The notes under the pieces: model-generated
The model's input: the letters and a program-made list of their open reading frames with translations, nothing else
Told to the model about the DNA's origin: nothing
The model's database searches: none
NCBI RefSeq assembly: GCF_003315485.1
Contig: NZ_QNSE01000001.1
Coordinates: 1 to 64,000 of the forward strand
DNA length: 64,000 nt
Reading direction: 5' to 3'
DNA from: Marinomonas rhizomae
Lineage (GTDB): Bacteria; Pseudomonadota; Gammaproteobacteria; Pseudomonadales; Marinomonadaceae
Shown here: positions 10,107-19,792 of the stretch, piece by piece
How the letters are laid out: every line of letters starts with the position of its first letter
How positions within the stretch are numbered: the first letter of the stretch is position 1
Position numbers and translations under genes: made by a program

Positions 10107-10143
10107 ATAAGGCAACAAGATATTCCGATCTTGTTGCCTTATT
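10107..10143 (+). terminator. Rho-independent terminator of yegD
   Basis: AATAAGGCAACAAGAT and ATCTTGTTGCCTTATT form a near-perfect stem of about 15 bp with a six-base loop, and a T run follows on the plus strand. Confidence 0.9.
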
Positions 10144-10171
10144 TTTTTATGAGGTTTTGAAACCTTGGACG

Positions 10172-11890
10172 CTATAGATCCGGGTGAGTTTTTTCAACGT
10201 GATGCTTTTCATGTACTGGACGTATCATTAAGTTGGCAAAAAAGCCAACGACTAACAAGCTGGCCATGGCATACATTGTTGTATTATATAAGCTAGAAGT
10301 AGGGTCTATCGTCCCTGCCGGAGCAATTTCCATTAGCTTTGCTACAGTAACTGTCTTGGCGGCAATCAATTCATTGAGTTGTGACACAGAAGCATTAAAC
10401 TTGGCTTCAAAGGCCATAGGGTCAATTTTATTGACCAAGTCAGTGATGGCACTTTCTACCGACAGATTTCTTAAATATGTGATAACAAATGGTCCAAGTA
10501 CACCTGCGGTCGCCCATGCAGTAAGCAATCGTCCATGTATGCCACCAACATGAAGTGTGCCAAAAATGTCTGCTAAATAAGCTGGAATAGTGGCAAATCC
10601 ACCGCCGTACATAGTGAAAATAATCATGGTAGCTGCGTAGAACATTATGAGCCAAGTTACTGATGGATCAGCGCTCACTGCAGAAGCAGCGTAAGGAATA
10701 GAAAGGTACAGCAAAGTCCCAATCACAAAGAAACAATGGTATGTGTTTTTTCGTCCGATGAAATCCGACGTGGACGCCCAGAAGAAGCGACCACACATAT
10801 TGAAAACGGAAATCATTAGGACATAAGTGCCCGCAAAACTGGCTGTTGCAATCATGGGGAGAGTCGAACCAAAGATCTCTGTCATCATGGTTTTTGCAAT
10901 GCCTATTACGCCAATCCCAGCTGTCACGTTAAAGCATAAAACAATCCACATAAGCCAAAATTGGGGTGTTTTTAATGCTTGATCAATATGAACACTGTTG
11001 CTGCTGATCATGCTTTTTGCTGCGTCTTTTTGTGGCGGAGTCCAACCTTCAGGTTTCCAATCTTTAGGAGGTACTCGGTAAGCAAATGATGCCACCATCA
11101 TGATAATGAAATAGACAATGCCAAGCGTTAAGAAGACACTAGCGGCGCCAGTATTACCGGTTCCAACAACATAGACACCAGCATCGCCTGGAACGGGTAG
11201 TTTTGCGGCTTCGGAAGCGCTGGCAACAACGACTTCTATTTTTCCGCTGGCCATTTCTGCAAAGCGTTTACCACCTTCAGTAATTAGGTTAACCGCAGAT
11301 TCAGGCCCAAGATACGTTGGAGCTACTGCAAATTTTTCTAACAAAAAGGTTTTTAGCGGTGCGCCAATCATTGCGCCGCCACCGAAGCCCATGATCGCCA
11401 TACCTGTTGCCATACCGCGCTTATCTGGGAACCAGCGAAGTAGAGTGGAAACAGGGGACACATAACCAAGCCCTAATCCACAGCCGCCCAAAACGCCATA
11501 GCCTAGATAAACTAGCCATAATTGGTGGGTAGAAATACCAATACTGCCAACAATAAACCCGCCGCCCCAAAGGAAGGCCGCAGTTACGCCTACACAGCGA
11601 GGACCAACTTCCTCTAACCATTTTCCTGCAATAGCGGCGGATAAGCCTAGAAAAACAATGGCAACAGAAAAAATCCAAACCACACTACTAAGACTCCAGT
11701 CTTGTGCTGAGCTGGTAACAACGCCAAATTCTTTTGTTAATGCGGGGTTAAAGATGCTCCAAGCATAGACGGAGCCGATACATAAATGAATAGCAATTGA
11801 AGCGGGAGGAACTAGCCAGCGGTTAAAGCCAGGTGAGGCAATTATTTTGTCTTTCATGAGGAAAGATAAAAGAATGCGAATCATATTCAT
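10172..11890 (-). CDS. MFS transporter of the oxalate/formate antiporter (OFA) family
   Basis: An inner-membrane secondary transporter with about twelve hydrophobic helices. The N-terminus (PPASIAIHLCIGSVYAWSIF) and the GLGYVSPVSTLLRWFPDKRGMA loop are typical of OFA-family members. A roughly 100-residue hydrophilic stretch (about 195-290) between helices 6 and 7, and another (about 480-535) before the last helix, make it longer than classical OxlT. ATG at 11890 is placed eight bases after AAGGA; a TTG at 11896 would leave too short a spacer. No oxalate or formate metabolism genes adjoin it, so the substrate, perhaps a small carboxylate, is inference. Confidence 0.88.
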   Translation of the reverse strand: MNMIRILLSFLMKDKIIASPGFNRWLVPPASIAIHLCIGSVYAWSIFNPALTKEFGVVTSSAQDWSLSSVVWIFSVAIVFLGLSAAIAGKWLEEVGPRCVGVTAAFLWGGGFIVGSIGISTHQLWLVYLGYGVLGGCGLGLGYVSPVSTLLRWFPDKRGMATGMAIMGFGGGAMIGAPLKTFLLEKFAVAPTYLGPESAVNLITEGGKRFAEMASGKIEVVVASASEAAKLPVPGDAGVYVVGTGNTGAASVFLTLGIVYFIIMMVASFAYRVPPKDWKPEGWTPPQKDAAKSMISSNSVHIDQALKTPQFWLMWIVLCFNVTAGIGVIGIAKTMMTEIFGSTLPMIATASFAGTYVLMISVFNMCGRFFWASTSDFIGRKNTYHCFFVIGTLLYLSIPYAASAVSADPSVTWLIMFYAATMIIFTMYGGGFATIPAYLADIFGTLHVGGIHGRLLTAWATAGVLGPFVITYLRNLSVESAITDLVNKIDPMAFEAKFNASVSQLNELIAAKTVTVAKLMEIAPAGTIDPTSSLYNTTMYAMASLLVVGFFANLMIRPVHEKHHVEKTHPDL

Positions 11891-12174
11891 AATCAATGTC
11901 CTTTTAGAAATTATTATTTTTTTTACGACGAACTACAATATGTTACAAAGCTCACTATAATGTTTTTTTATGATTTTAATATTAAATTTTCAATAAATTT
12001 GATTTTTTGGACAGGATCTAATGGCTAAGCTTTTCCTGAAAAACAAGAAAAAATTTGATTCAGTTTGAAATAAAGTGGCTGTTTTTATGTGAAACATAAC
12101 CATGAGATCGCCTAATAATTTACACTATTGTGGTTAGGAATTGATGCTACAATGTTTAGCTACTAAACAATTTT

Positions 12175-13254
12175 ATGGGGTGGGGCTTGTTGAGTGTTTT
12201 ATTAACCCAGTTGAAGGGGTTGTTCTCATGGAGTGATGTTAAGCGTCCTTGGCACCTTGCGGTTCTTGCGGCCGTCTGTGTCGGCATTCCTGCTTTGATT
12301 GGCGCAGCGACAGATCAATTTGCAGTGGCGACCTTGTCTAGCTTAGGGGCAATGGTTATTTTGTACTTGCCTAAAACTCGCACAGCGCATCGCATGGTGA
12401 CTCTCGCAATGTGTTCATTTGGGTTCATGGTCTGCTTTACAATTGGCTCTCTTTCTAGTTTTAACCCTTACGTTGCTGCTTTTGCTCTTGGTTTTTTGTC
12501 CTTTGGAGCCATTGTCATCACGCGATATTACCGCCTACCACCGCCGGGGAGTTTTTTCTTTATTCTTGTTTCTGCTTTGGCGATTTATTTGCCATTTGAT
12601 TTAGGTAAATGGTCATCCAATATTGGCATGGTTGCATTAGGCGGAATGCTGTCTTGTGGTCTAGCATTTTTTTATAGTTTGATGACTGGTGCAAATGATT
12701 TACCTGCAACAAAAGTGGAAATCGACTCCCAGGTAAATGCGATTATTTTAGAAGGCTTGTTGGTCGCTTCCTTTATTTCTTTTTCTTATCTTGTTGCTGT
12801 TTTACTTGAGTTGCCTAATGCGCTTTGGGTACCGATTTCGTGTGCGGCTATTTTACAAGGCGCCACTTATCGCATGATTTGGCACCGCAATATTCATCGG
12901 ATTGTTGGTACTGCAATTGGTATGGGAGTCGCGTGGTGGTTATTCTCTCTACAGCCGAACTATTGGGTTTTGGCGCTAAGCATGATCTTTTTTCAATTTG
13001 TTGTGGAGTTATTGATCGTCAAGAACTATGGCGCTGCCGTGATTTTTATTACGCCACTAACGGTTATTATGGCGGAATTTACTAGTGCTAATATGAGTAC
13101 TGCTGTTTTACTAGAGCACCGATTGATCGATATTTCTATTGGTAGTGCGATTGGGATTATTGGCGGTACTATTTTTCATCGTACGTCTCTTTTGAAAAGT
13201 ATTGAGTCTAGAATGAATGCTCGCAGTTCATTATCTGGCCGTAAACCTTCTTAA
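12175..13254 (+). CDS. FUSC-family inner-membrane protein
   Basis: A 359-residue protein with two blocks of about five membrane helices separated by a short soluble linker (about residues 180-195). The layout and the motif LPNALWVPISCAAILQG at the start of the second block match fusaric-acid-resistance-like (FUSC_2) proteins. These are predicted aromatic-acid exporters or related permeases. The ATG at 12175 has no obvious ribosome site; TTG codons a few residues further in, behind a GGGGTGGGG tract, are alternatives. No membrane-fusion partner gene is adjacent, so an efflux role is unproven. Confidence 0.8.
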   Translation: MGWGLLSVLLTQLKGLFSWSDVKRPWHLAVLAAVCVGIPALIGAATDQFAVATLSSLGAMVILYLPKTRTAHRMVTLAMCSFGFMVCFTIGSLSSFNPYVAAFALGFLSFGAIVITRYYRLPPPGSFFFILVSALAIYLPFDLGKWSSNIGMVALGGMLSCGLAFFYSLMTGANDLPATKVEIDSQVNAIILEGLLVASFISFSYLVAVLLELPNALWVPISCAAILQGATYRMIWHRNIHRIVGTAIGMGVAWWLFSLQPNYWVLALSMIFFQFVVELLIVKNYGAAVIFITPLTVIMAEFTSANMSTAVLLEHRLIDISIGSAIGIIGGTIFHRTSLLKSIESRMNARSSLSGRKPS

Positions 13255-13424
13255 TAGCATTCCAACTAATGCTTCAATATGAATGTCTTTCCGGTTGATG
13301 TGAAAGGCATTTGTTAATCCCTTAGTATTTCTTCTGATTCAGTTGCTTAAAACTTGGTTAAATCGTACGCTTCGGGTCTCTGGTAATTTGTTATTAATTT
13401 TACATTAGAATCATGTATTACCAG

Positions 13425-13630
13425 TTCTTATGAAGGTGCCCAAACGGGTGAAACGGGAAACAGGTGCGCTTTTTGTTAAGTAATCCCTGTACTGCCCCCG
13501 CAACGGTAAATAAGTGATGTATTTTTCTCGCTCCCACTGTTCATATATAGAAATATCTCTGAATGGGAAGGGACAAGAGTTTTAGAAATATAGATCTGCC
13601 AAACACTTATCAGTCCGGAGACCGGCCTTC
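13425..13630 (+). promoter_or_regulatory. Cobalamin (B12) riboswitch
   Basis: The leader shows the conserved cobalamin elements in order: GAAGGTGCC with GGTGAAACGGGAA, a CAGGTG segment, ACTGCCCCCGCAACGGTAA, and the AGTCCGGAGACCGGCC end block at about 13612-13627. It ends about 90 bases before the CbiM-like start. By the known mechanism, adenosylcobalamin binding should shut down expression of that gene. Apart from this element the 13255-13721 gap holds nothing else recognised. Confidence 0.95.
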
Positions 13631-13721
13631 ATTGATTAGGATTGTTGGGCAAACTTTGCCACAAAAAATCCGCTAATTTGAATCATACGGGTGAGTATGA
13701 AGCATATTTTGGAGGCACATA

Positions 13722-14393
13722 GTGCATATTGAACCTGGCGTCGTTGACGGCGCAAAAATCGTTTTAAGTTACGCTACGGCGTTGGCTGCTTTTGGCTTTT
13801 CAGCTAAAGCGTCTATCGACATGATAAAAAAAGACGGTGTTATGTCGTTAATTGGTCGCAGTATTTTGACCACACTTTTTGTCTTTGCTTTTTTTGAACT
13901 CTTGCCCCATCACGCTGTTGGTGTGTCTGAAGTACATCTTATATTAGGTTCAACCTTGTTTCTGATTTTTGGTCCAGCCGCTGCGTCTATTGGCTTGATT
14001 TTAGGTTTGTTAACGCAAGGTGTCTTCTTTGCTCAGTTTGACCTGCCTCAATACGGTATGAACGTGACGACCTTATTGTTACCTTTATTTGCTATGTCTG
14101 CGGTTGCACGTCGTACAATTGCGGATAATACGGCCTACGTTGATATTAGTTACAAGCAAGCTTTGAAACTGTCTTTAACTTACCAAGGTGGCATTGTGGC
14201 TTGGGTGGCTTTTTGGGCATTTTATGGACAAGGCTTTGGCGCTGACAACTTATCATCTGTAGCGACGTTTGGGATGGCTTATTTAAGTGTTGTGCTGATC
14301 GAGCCAGTTTTAGATCTTGCTGTATTGGCTGGTGCGAAAAGTCTACATCGTTTTAAAAATTCGCCTTTGTTTGAAGCGCGTTTGTTTAACTAA
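13722..14393 (+). CDS. CbiM-like cobalt permease (energy-coupling factor family)
   Basis: A 223-residue membrane protein starting MHIEPGVVDGAK. The conserved N-terminal Met-His (second-residue metal ligand in CbiM) and about six helices support a cobalt S-component. The GTG start is fixed by GGAGG seven bases upstream; a longer N-terminus would destroy the Met-His start. It sits directly under a B12 riboswitch, which supports cobalt uptake for cobalamin synthesis. No cbiN, cbiQ or cbiO follows, so it either works alone or shares an energising module encoded elsewhere. The metal assignment rests on the riboswitch and family. Confidence 0.88.
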   Translation: MHIEPGVVDGAKIVLSYATALAAFGFSAKASIDMIKKDGVMSLIGRSILTTLFVFAFFELLPHHAVGVSEVHLILGSTLFLIFGPAAASIGLILGLLTQGVFFAQFDLPQYGMNVTTLLLPLFAMSAVARRTIADNTAYVDISYKQALKLSLTYQGGIVAWVAFWAFYGQGFGADNLSSVATFGMAYLSVVLIEPVLDLAVLAGAKSLHRFKNSPLFEARLFN

Positions 14394-14410
14394 GTAGAAA
14401 GCACAGTTTT

Positions 14411-14458
14411 AAATGCCCACGCTGCTTACTTATTAGGAGGTAAAGCAGAGTGGGCATT
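14411..14458. terminator. Terminator between the CbiM-like and LysR genes
   Basis: AAATGCCCAC and GTGGGCATTT arms with further pairing (GCTGCTTAC with GTAAAGCAG) end in a short T run. The convergent LysR gene stops two bases beyond, so both genes probably use it. Confidence 0.8.
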
Positions 14459-14459
14459 T

Positions 14460-15347
14460 TTATGCTCGGCGCTTATATCGCCCATGTTCGTTCACAAATT
14501 CTAAAAAAGCACGATTGGCCTTCGACAAGTAGCTGTCTTTACGCCAAGCAATGCCGAGATCTAGCCAGATAGGTGGATCAAAAGAACGAGTGATTAGCTC
14601 ATCGTCTTCTTCAATAACCATGGCGAGTAAAGTTGAGATGCCAAAGCCTTGTTGCGTGATGGATTTAATCAGTGGGATCAAATTGGTCTCAAAGCCTATT
14701 TTAGGTGTTTTTTTGCAGGTTTTAGCCAGTTTATCGACGATACGACGGTGAAAGTAGCCTTCTTTAAACATTACTAGCTCTTCATCGAAAAATGCGTCAG
14801 GCGGGATTTTATCCAATTGGCTGAAAGGGTGATCTGTGGCAATTGTTACGAGCATTTCCTCTCGAATCAGAGCTTGAGTTTCTAAGCCATCAGGAAGTGT
14901 TTCTGCGACAATGACGCTGAGATCTAATTCGCCATTTTCAAGCATCTTTTGTAATTGCCAAGTTCCGCCCTCGATAACTTTTAAGGTAATAGTCGGATAC
15001 TTATGACGAAATGCCATGAGGATCGGTGGGAAATAATAGGAGCCGAGCATACTAGGTATACCCACTCGCACCTCACCTTGGCTTAAACCTTTCAGTTCAC
15101 CCATTTCCAATAGGGCATCATCCGTTGCCTGAATGATTTTTTCAGCATGAGTTAGCAGCTTTTTCCCTTCGTCAGTGAGTCCTATATTTCGATCCGCTCG
15201 ATGAATTAAGGTTAAGCCTAAATCCGCCTCTAGTTTTTTGATCGCCATACTGACCGCAGGTTGTGCAACACCAAGCTGTTGAGCGGCTTTAGTGAAACTC
15301 TCTGTTCTTGCAATGGCTATGAAATAGCGTAGCGGTTTAATGTCCAT
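14460..15347 (-). CDS. LysR-family transcriptional regulator
   Basis: A 295-residue regulator with an N-terminal winged helix-turn-helix (AIARTESFTKAAQQLGVAQP, about residues 11-30) and a periplasmic-binding-fold effector domain (about 90-290). It is transcribed divergently from the adjacent MFS transporter with about 135 bases between the starts, the usual arrangement for a regulator controlling its neighbour and itself. The effector is unknown. ATG at 15347 is preferred; a TTG one codon upstream is also possible. Confidence 0.9.
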   Translation of the reverse strand: MDIKPLRYFIAIARTESFTKAAQQLGVAQPAVSMAIKKLEADLGLTLIHRADRNIGLTDEGKKLLTHAEKIIQATDDALLEMGELKGLSQGEVRVGIPSMLGSYYFPPILMAFRHKYPTITLKVIEGGTWQLQKMLENGELDLSVIVAETLPDGLETQALIREEMLVTIATDHPFSQLDKIPPDAFFDEELVMFKEGYFHRRIVDKLAKTCKKTPKIGFETNLIPLIKSITQQGFGISTLLAMVIEEDDELITRSFDPPIWLDLGIAWRKDSYLSKANRAFLEFVNEHGRYKRRA

Positions 15348-15482
15348 CAATAACCCTTATGGATTGGATAAGATGGATATATTTTATTGATTATTTTGCT
15401 GGGCGTATAGTGTCACAATAAATTGTTGTTTTATTCGAGCGTCATTCTCGTTGAATGCCGTTGTGATGTGTGGAGAGTGGTT

Positions 15483-16685
15483 GTGATAGAAGTAGGTAGT
15501 TCGGTTTTTTGGCGAGGAACCTTGGCTCTGGTGATTGGCTCCTTTATGATTTTTGCCAATGTGTATGTTACACAACCGCTGTTACCTATGATTGCCAACG
15601 AGTTTTCTATTAGCCCACTTCAAGCCAGCGGTAGCTTTACAATTACAACTCTGACTTTGGGGATTTCCTTGCTGTTTTATGGTCCCATTTCAGACGCCTT
15701 AGGCCGCAAAGGCATTATGGTGATGACCATGGTCGGTATAACGCTAACCACTTTTTGCTTATCTTTAGTGCAAAGCTACGAATCCTTATTGGCATTACGA
15801 GCTCTACAAGGTTTTTTCTTAGCGGGGTTGCCAGCTATTGCTGTGGCTTATTTGGGCGATGAATATACGCCGGAAGCCTTGATGGTTGCGGTTGGCCTAT
15901 ATATTAGCGGTAATACTTTAGGCGGCATAGGGGGACGTCTTATAGGTGGTTTTGTAGGGGAATGGCTAGGACGTTCAGCGACCTTTGGCGTCATGAGTGT
16001 TATTAGTTTGATTTGTTTGTTGGCTTTTTTCTTTCTATTGCCAAAATCACAACATTTTGAGGCAAAGCCTTTGCGTGTTGGGCATATCTTGATGAACATG
16101 AAGAGCCATTTGCAGAATCGTCGCCTATTAACTAGTTATTTGATTGGTGGTTTTAGCTTCTTTATTTTTATCAATCAATACAGTTACGTGACCTTCGTTT
16201 TAGAAGCGGAGCCTTATAATCTAACGGCTAAATATGTTGGCTTGCTTTTCCTAACGTATTTGTCTGGCACATTAGGTTCGGCCATCTCAGGTAAACTCGC
16301 CAAACGCTGGAACCAGCCCAACATAATGGTATTAGGTACCTGCATTTTCATGTTTGGTTCATTAGTCACATTGGGGGGCTCTTTATTGGCGATTATTACC
16401 GGATTACTGATTAATAGCTTTGGTTTCTTCTTGTGCCATTCTACCGCCAGTGGTTTTGTCAGCCGGAATGCCAAACACGCCAAGGCCAGTGCATCTTCCT
16501 TGTACTTAGTATTTTACTATTTAGGTGCCAGTCTTGGCGGTTTTTATCTTGATCCTTTTTGGCAAGCGGATGGTTGGCGAGGTGTCATTATGGGGTCTTG
16601 GTTAGTATTGGGCGTCGTCGTATTAGCTGGAATTAGCTTGATTAAAGGCAATAGACGAGCGTCAGAGGTAAACCTTGCTGGTTAA
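15483..16685 (+). CDS. MFS efflux transporter (YnfM-like)
   Basis: An inner-membrane transporter of about 400 residues and twelve helices. The motif A loop between helices 2 and 3 is visible (GPISDALGRKG), and FANVYVTQPLLPMIANEF resembles the start of YnfM-type drug/arabinose efflux proteins. GTG at 15483 follows a GGAG with proper spacing and removes a poor, Cys-rich N-terminal extension that a TTG at 15423 would create. Its expression is likely controlled by the divergent LysR regulator. The substrate is unknown. Confidence 0.87.
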   Translation: MIEVGSSVFWRGTLALVIGSFMIFANVYVTQPLLPMIANEFSISPLQASGSFTITTLTLGISLLFYGPISDALGRKGIMVMTMVGITLTTFCLSLVQSYESLLALRALQGFFLAGLPAIAVAYLGDEYTPEALMVAVGLYISGNTLGGIGGRLIGGFVGEWLGRSATFGVMSVISLICLLAFFFLLPKSQHFEAKPLRVGHILMNMKSHLQNRRLLTSYLIGGFSFFIFINQYSYVTFVLEAEPYNLTAKYVGLLFLTYLSGTLGSAISGKLAKRWNQPNIMVLGTCIFMFGSLVTLGGSLLAIITGLLINSFGFFLCHSTASGFVSRNAKHAKASASSLYLVFYYLGASLGGFYLDPFWQADGWRGVIMGSWLVLGVVVLAGISLIKGNRRASEVNLAG

Positions 16686-16830
16686 ATCACTTTGTCAAAA
16701 ATGCTTGGGACAATAAAATACATTAGGTGTATGTTGTTCGGTTCTTTGATGAAGGTCAGAGAATTCAAGTTGCTCTTTCAAAGGCATCTTGGGTAATATA
16801 ACGCTCGTTTTTATTGCTTCGAAGGGAATC

Positions 16831-17292
16831 ATGTTTTACCTGTTATGGAATAGACAAATTAAGCTTGCCTATCTTGGCTTGATGTCGATGACATTACTGA
16901 CATTGGGGCCTCTTGTCGGTCAATTGACTATTCCTAACATGTCCTCAATGCCCATGTCTGCCATGTCGATGATGCAGATGTCAGGAATGACTATGTCCTC
17001 TCATGTCGGCCATGATCATTCTAAAATGGCCATGTCCGTGTCGACACCACACTCGGATCAGAGTGTGGTGTCGACAATGGACCATGCTTGGGATGAGGCC
17101 TGTGGTTACTGTTCTTTCTTCGATCATTTTCCTTTTTTAAGTATTAGCATTCCTAATATTGTTTTCAATGGTACAGGTCTAATCTCTACGCCTATCGAAT
17201 TTATTCGGTCGGCCTTCAACTCTGATTCGCTTTTCTTACATGCGTTAAAACGCGCCCCTCCTTATCTACAAGGTAACTTAAGAATTATCTGA
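16831..17292 (+). CDS. Met/His-rich DUF2946-type protein, probably copper related
   Basis: About 153 residues. One N-terminal hydrophobic helix is followed by a Met-rich stretch (SMPMSAMSMMQMSGM), a His-rich patch (HVGHDHSKM) and a conserved CGYCSFFDHFP segment. This layout matches the DUF2946 family, often found beside copper TonB receptors. ATG at 16831 follows AAGGGA; a TTG at 16789 would extend it. The next gene, 79 bases on, is an OprC-like copper receptor, so a periplasmic copper-binding or uptake role is inferred. Met and His clusters are typical of Cu(I)/Cu(II) handling. Confidence 0.82.
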   Translation: MFYLLWNRQIKLAYLGLMSMTLLTLGPLVGQLTIPNMSSMPMSAMSMMQMSGMTMSSHVGHDHSKMAMSVSTPHSDQSVVSTMDHAWDEACGYCSFFDHFPFLSISIPNIVFNGTGLISTPIEFIRSAFNSDSLFLHALKRAPPYLQGNLRII

Positions 17293-17371
17293 TTAAGGGC
17301 TTTTTTTCGGTGTTTGCGTTTGCTTATTACATCGTTAAAAACTCTCTAATATTTAAAGTCTATGTAGAGAA

Positions 17372-19453
17372 ATGACAATGTTTGAAATAATACATTGCGG
17401 TAGTGTGCGTCCGCAGAATAATGCACGAGTCATAAATAAACCGATTTTAATCCATTTGCCTCTGGTGTCTGTTTTGGCGCTTTTGGGTTGCAGCTTTACT
17501 GGTTTCGCTCATGCGGAAGAGGTGCTTGGAGACAATGACAACTTGAGTAATGCGATAGTAATTACGGCACCACAGTTGAAATCGCCTGTGACGACTAGCA
17601 TTAATTTAGATGAAACGCCGGCATTGCAATCCGCTTCTGATGGCGCTTCTGTATTGACTCAAATTCCAGGTTTCTCGGCCCTCGGTAATGGCGGTACAAA
17701 CGCTGACCCTACTTTTCGAGGCATGTTTGGCTCACGGCTTGCGATTCTGACCGATGGTGCTCAAATGTTAGGGGCGTGTCCTAACCGTATGGATAATCCG
17801 AGTTCGTATATTAGTCCAGCGTCCTACGATGATGTGACTATTGTTAAAGGCCCTCAAACGGTTTTATGGGGCGGTGGTAACTCTGCTGCGACAGTTCGTT
17901 TTGAGCGTAAACGTGAAGATTTTACAACACGTAATAGCCGTTTCGAAGCCAGTGCTATGGTGGGAACATCTGGTCGTTTTGATCGTCGTTTAGAAGGGGC
18001 TATTGGCAACGAAAAAGGTTATGTCCGGGTTGAGGCAAATGAATCAGAAGCCAATGATTATAAAGATGGCAATGGTGATGTTGTTGCATCGGCGTGGGAT
18101 AAATGGAATACCAATATCGCTGTGGGTTGGACCCCGGACGAAGATACTTGGTTAGAAGCCGAGTTGGGCCGTGGTGATGGTTATGCTAAGTATGCCGGTC
18201 GCGGTATGGATGGCACTAAATTTCTGCGTGAAACCGCAGCGTTACGTTTTGAAAAGAAAAATCTTTCGTCCAACTGGAGTAAGGTTGAAGCACAGTTGAA
18301 CTATGGTTATGCAGATCATGTGATGGACAACTATAGCTTACGTCCTGTTTCGAGTATGGGGGGAATGGGTGGTATGTCCATGAGTGGTGAAATGCGCAGT
18401 GAGCTGGATCGCCGAACTCGAAGTGGGCGAGTAGCTTCTACTTGGGACTGGGACACTGTTAGCTTGATTGCTGGTGTTGACGCAAAGCATGAAGTTCATC
18501 GTAAAGGTATAACGAGTAATTCGGATGGAGAAGAAGATTATTCTCAGCAACAGACTGGTGTCTTTTCCGAAGTGACTTGGTTTTTGGAAGATGAACGACG
18601 GGTGGTTACAGGTTTGCGATTGGATCATTTTAGGGCAACTGATGAAAATGACAGTACTGCAACCGCAGGCGAAACGCGCCGTAAAAACCTTACTAATGGA
18701 TTTGTGAGAATGGAGAAAGACCTAAGTTCTCTTCCTGCTACGACTTATATTGGGTTAGGACATGCTGAGCGTTTTCCTGACTATTGGGAAATAAAGCCAA
18801 GTAACTCGAGCTTGTCGGGAGCATTGAATGCCTTTGATGGCGTGCAACCAGAAAAAACCACTCAAATCGATATTGGCTTGAATTACAAGACAAAAGGGGT
18901 CAGCTGGTGGGTATCTGGTTATGCCGGAATTATTCAGGATTATATTATTTTTGATTATTCAGGCACGACAAAAGTAGGGAATGTGGACGCTTATATTGCA
19001 GGTGCAGAAACAGGAGTGCGCTACCAGCTTGATGATTTGTGGAGTGCGAATGCTTCTCTGGCCTACGCATGGGGCGAAGACAGCGATAATAATGATCCGC
19101 TACCGCAAATATCACCGCTTGAAAGCAAGTTAGGCTTAACGTATGAGCAAGGCGCATGGACAGCAAATACGGTGTTACGATTGGTTGCATCGCAAAATCG
19201 CATTTCGGAAGATAGAGGCAATGTGGTTGGCTATGATTTCAGTAAATCTGCAGGTTTTGGCACTATGGACATTAATGCAGAATACCGAGTGACTAAAAAT
19301 GTGACTTGGCGAGCAGGGGTCGATAATTTGATGGATAAAGCTTATACCGAGCACCTTAATAAAGCAGGTAATTCTGTATTTGGGTATGCAGCGGATGAAT
19401 CTTTTTATCAACCAGGGCGTACTATTTGGACGAGCCTGACAGCAAAATTCTAG
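17372..19453 (+). CDS. TonB-dependent copper receptor (OprC/NosA type)
   Basis: A 693-residue outer-membrane receptor. A long signal sequence (cleavage likely after AHA near residue 49) precedes a TonB-box-like AIVITAPQ, the plug domain (about 65-180, with GACPNRMDNPSSYISP as in OprC relatives) and a beta-barrel ending in Phe. The barrel region carries a Met-rich loop (SMGGMGGMSMSGEM, about residues 328-341) that could bind copper. With the upstream Met/His-rich DUF2946 gene it forms a likely copper-acquisition pair. A strong terminator follows. Copper is inferred from family and residues. Confidence 0.92.
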   Translation: MTMFEIIHCGSVRPQNNARVINKPILIHLPLVSVLALLGCSFTGFAHAEEVLGDNDNLSNAIVITAPQLKSPVTTSINLDETPALQSASDGASVLTQIPGFSALGNGGTNADPTFRGMFGSRLAILTDGAQMLGACPNRMDNPSSYISPASYDDVTIVKGPQTVLWGGGNSAATVRFERKREDFTTRNSRFEASAMVGTSGRFDRRLEGAIGNEKGYVRVEANESEANDYKDGNGDVVASAWDKWNTNIAVGWTPDEDTWLEAELGRGDGYAKYAGRGMDGTKFLRETAALRFEKKNLSSNWSKVEAQLNYGYADHVMDNYSLRPVSSMGGMGGMSMSGEMRSELDRRTRSGRVASTWDWDTVSLIAGVDAKHEVHRKGITSNSDGEEDYSQQQTGVFSEVTWFLEDERRVVTGLRLDHFRATDENDSTATAGETRRKNLTNGFVRMEKDLSSLPATTYIGLGHAERFPDYWEIKPSNSSLSGALNAFDGVQPEKTTQIDIGLNYKTKGVSWWVSGYAGIIQDYIIFDYSGTTKVGNVDAYIAGAETGVRYQLDDLWSANASLAYAWGEDSDNNDPLPQISPLESKLGLTYEQGAWTANTVLRLVASQNRISEDRGNVVGYDFSKSAGFGTMDINAEYRVTKNVTWRAGVDNLMDKAYTEHLNKAGNSVFGYAADESFYQPGRTIWTSLTAKF

Positions 19454-19461
19454 CCTAAATA

Positions 19462-19501
19462 CTCATCAACAAGGAAGCGAGTCCTGATCTTTGTTGGTGA
19501 G
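19462..19501 (+). terminator. Rho-independent terminator of the copper receptor gene
   Basis: CTCATCAACAA and TTGTTGGTGAG arms are followed immediately by a seven-T run, eight bases past the stop. Confidence 0.88.
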
Positions 19502-19628
19502 TTTTTTTCTTAATGGTGATTTTTTCCATGGTTGAACCGGGTTAAATTAATGTTCAATAGGGGGCCTTGTAAGTAAAGAATGAGCGGTTGCTCTTTCAAT
19601 GAATCTTGTTACTATATGGCGCATATAG

Positions 19629-19706
19629 TCGGGGGGCCGTTAGGCTGAGAGTGCATTTTTGCAGACCCGTTGAACCTGATTCAGTTAACACTGGCGTAGG
19701 GAACTA
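19629..19706 (+). promoter_or_regulatory. Thiamine pyrophosphate (TPP) riboswitch
   Basis: The THI-element core is intact: GGGGGGCC, then GGCTGAGAG, then GACCCGTTGAACCTGATTC, then ACTGGCGTAGGGAACT. It precedes thiD by about 85 bases. TPP binding is expected to repress the six-gene thi operon downstream. Nothing else recognisable lies between 19502 and 19792. Confidence 0.96.
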
Positions 19707-19792
19707 TACATCTTGTTATTGATGATTTGTGATCCTATTCCTATCTTAATGTAACTCGATCTAGTTCCAAAACGTCTGTTTTTGGAGCTTTT

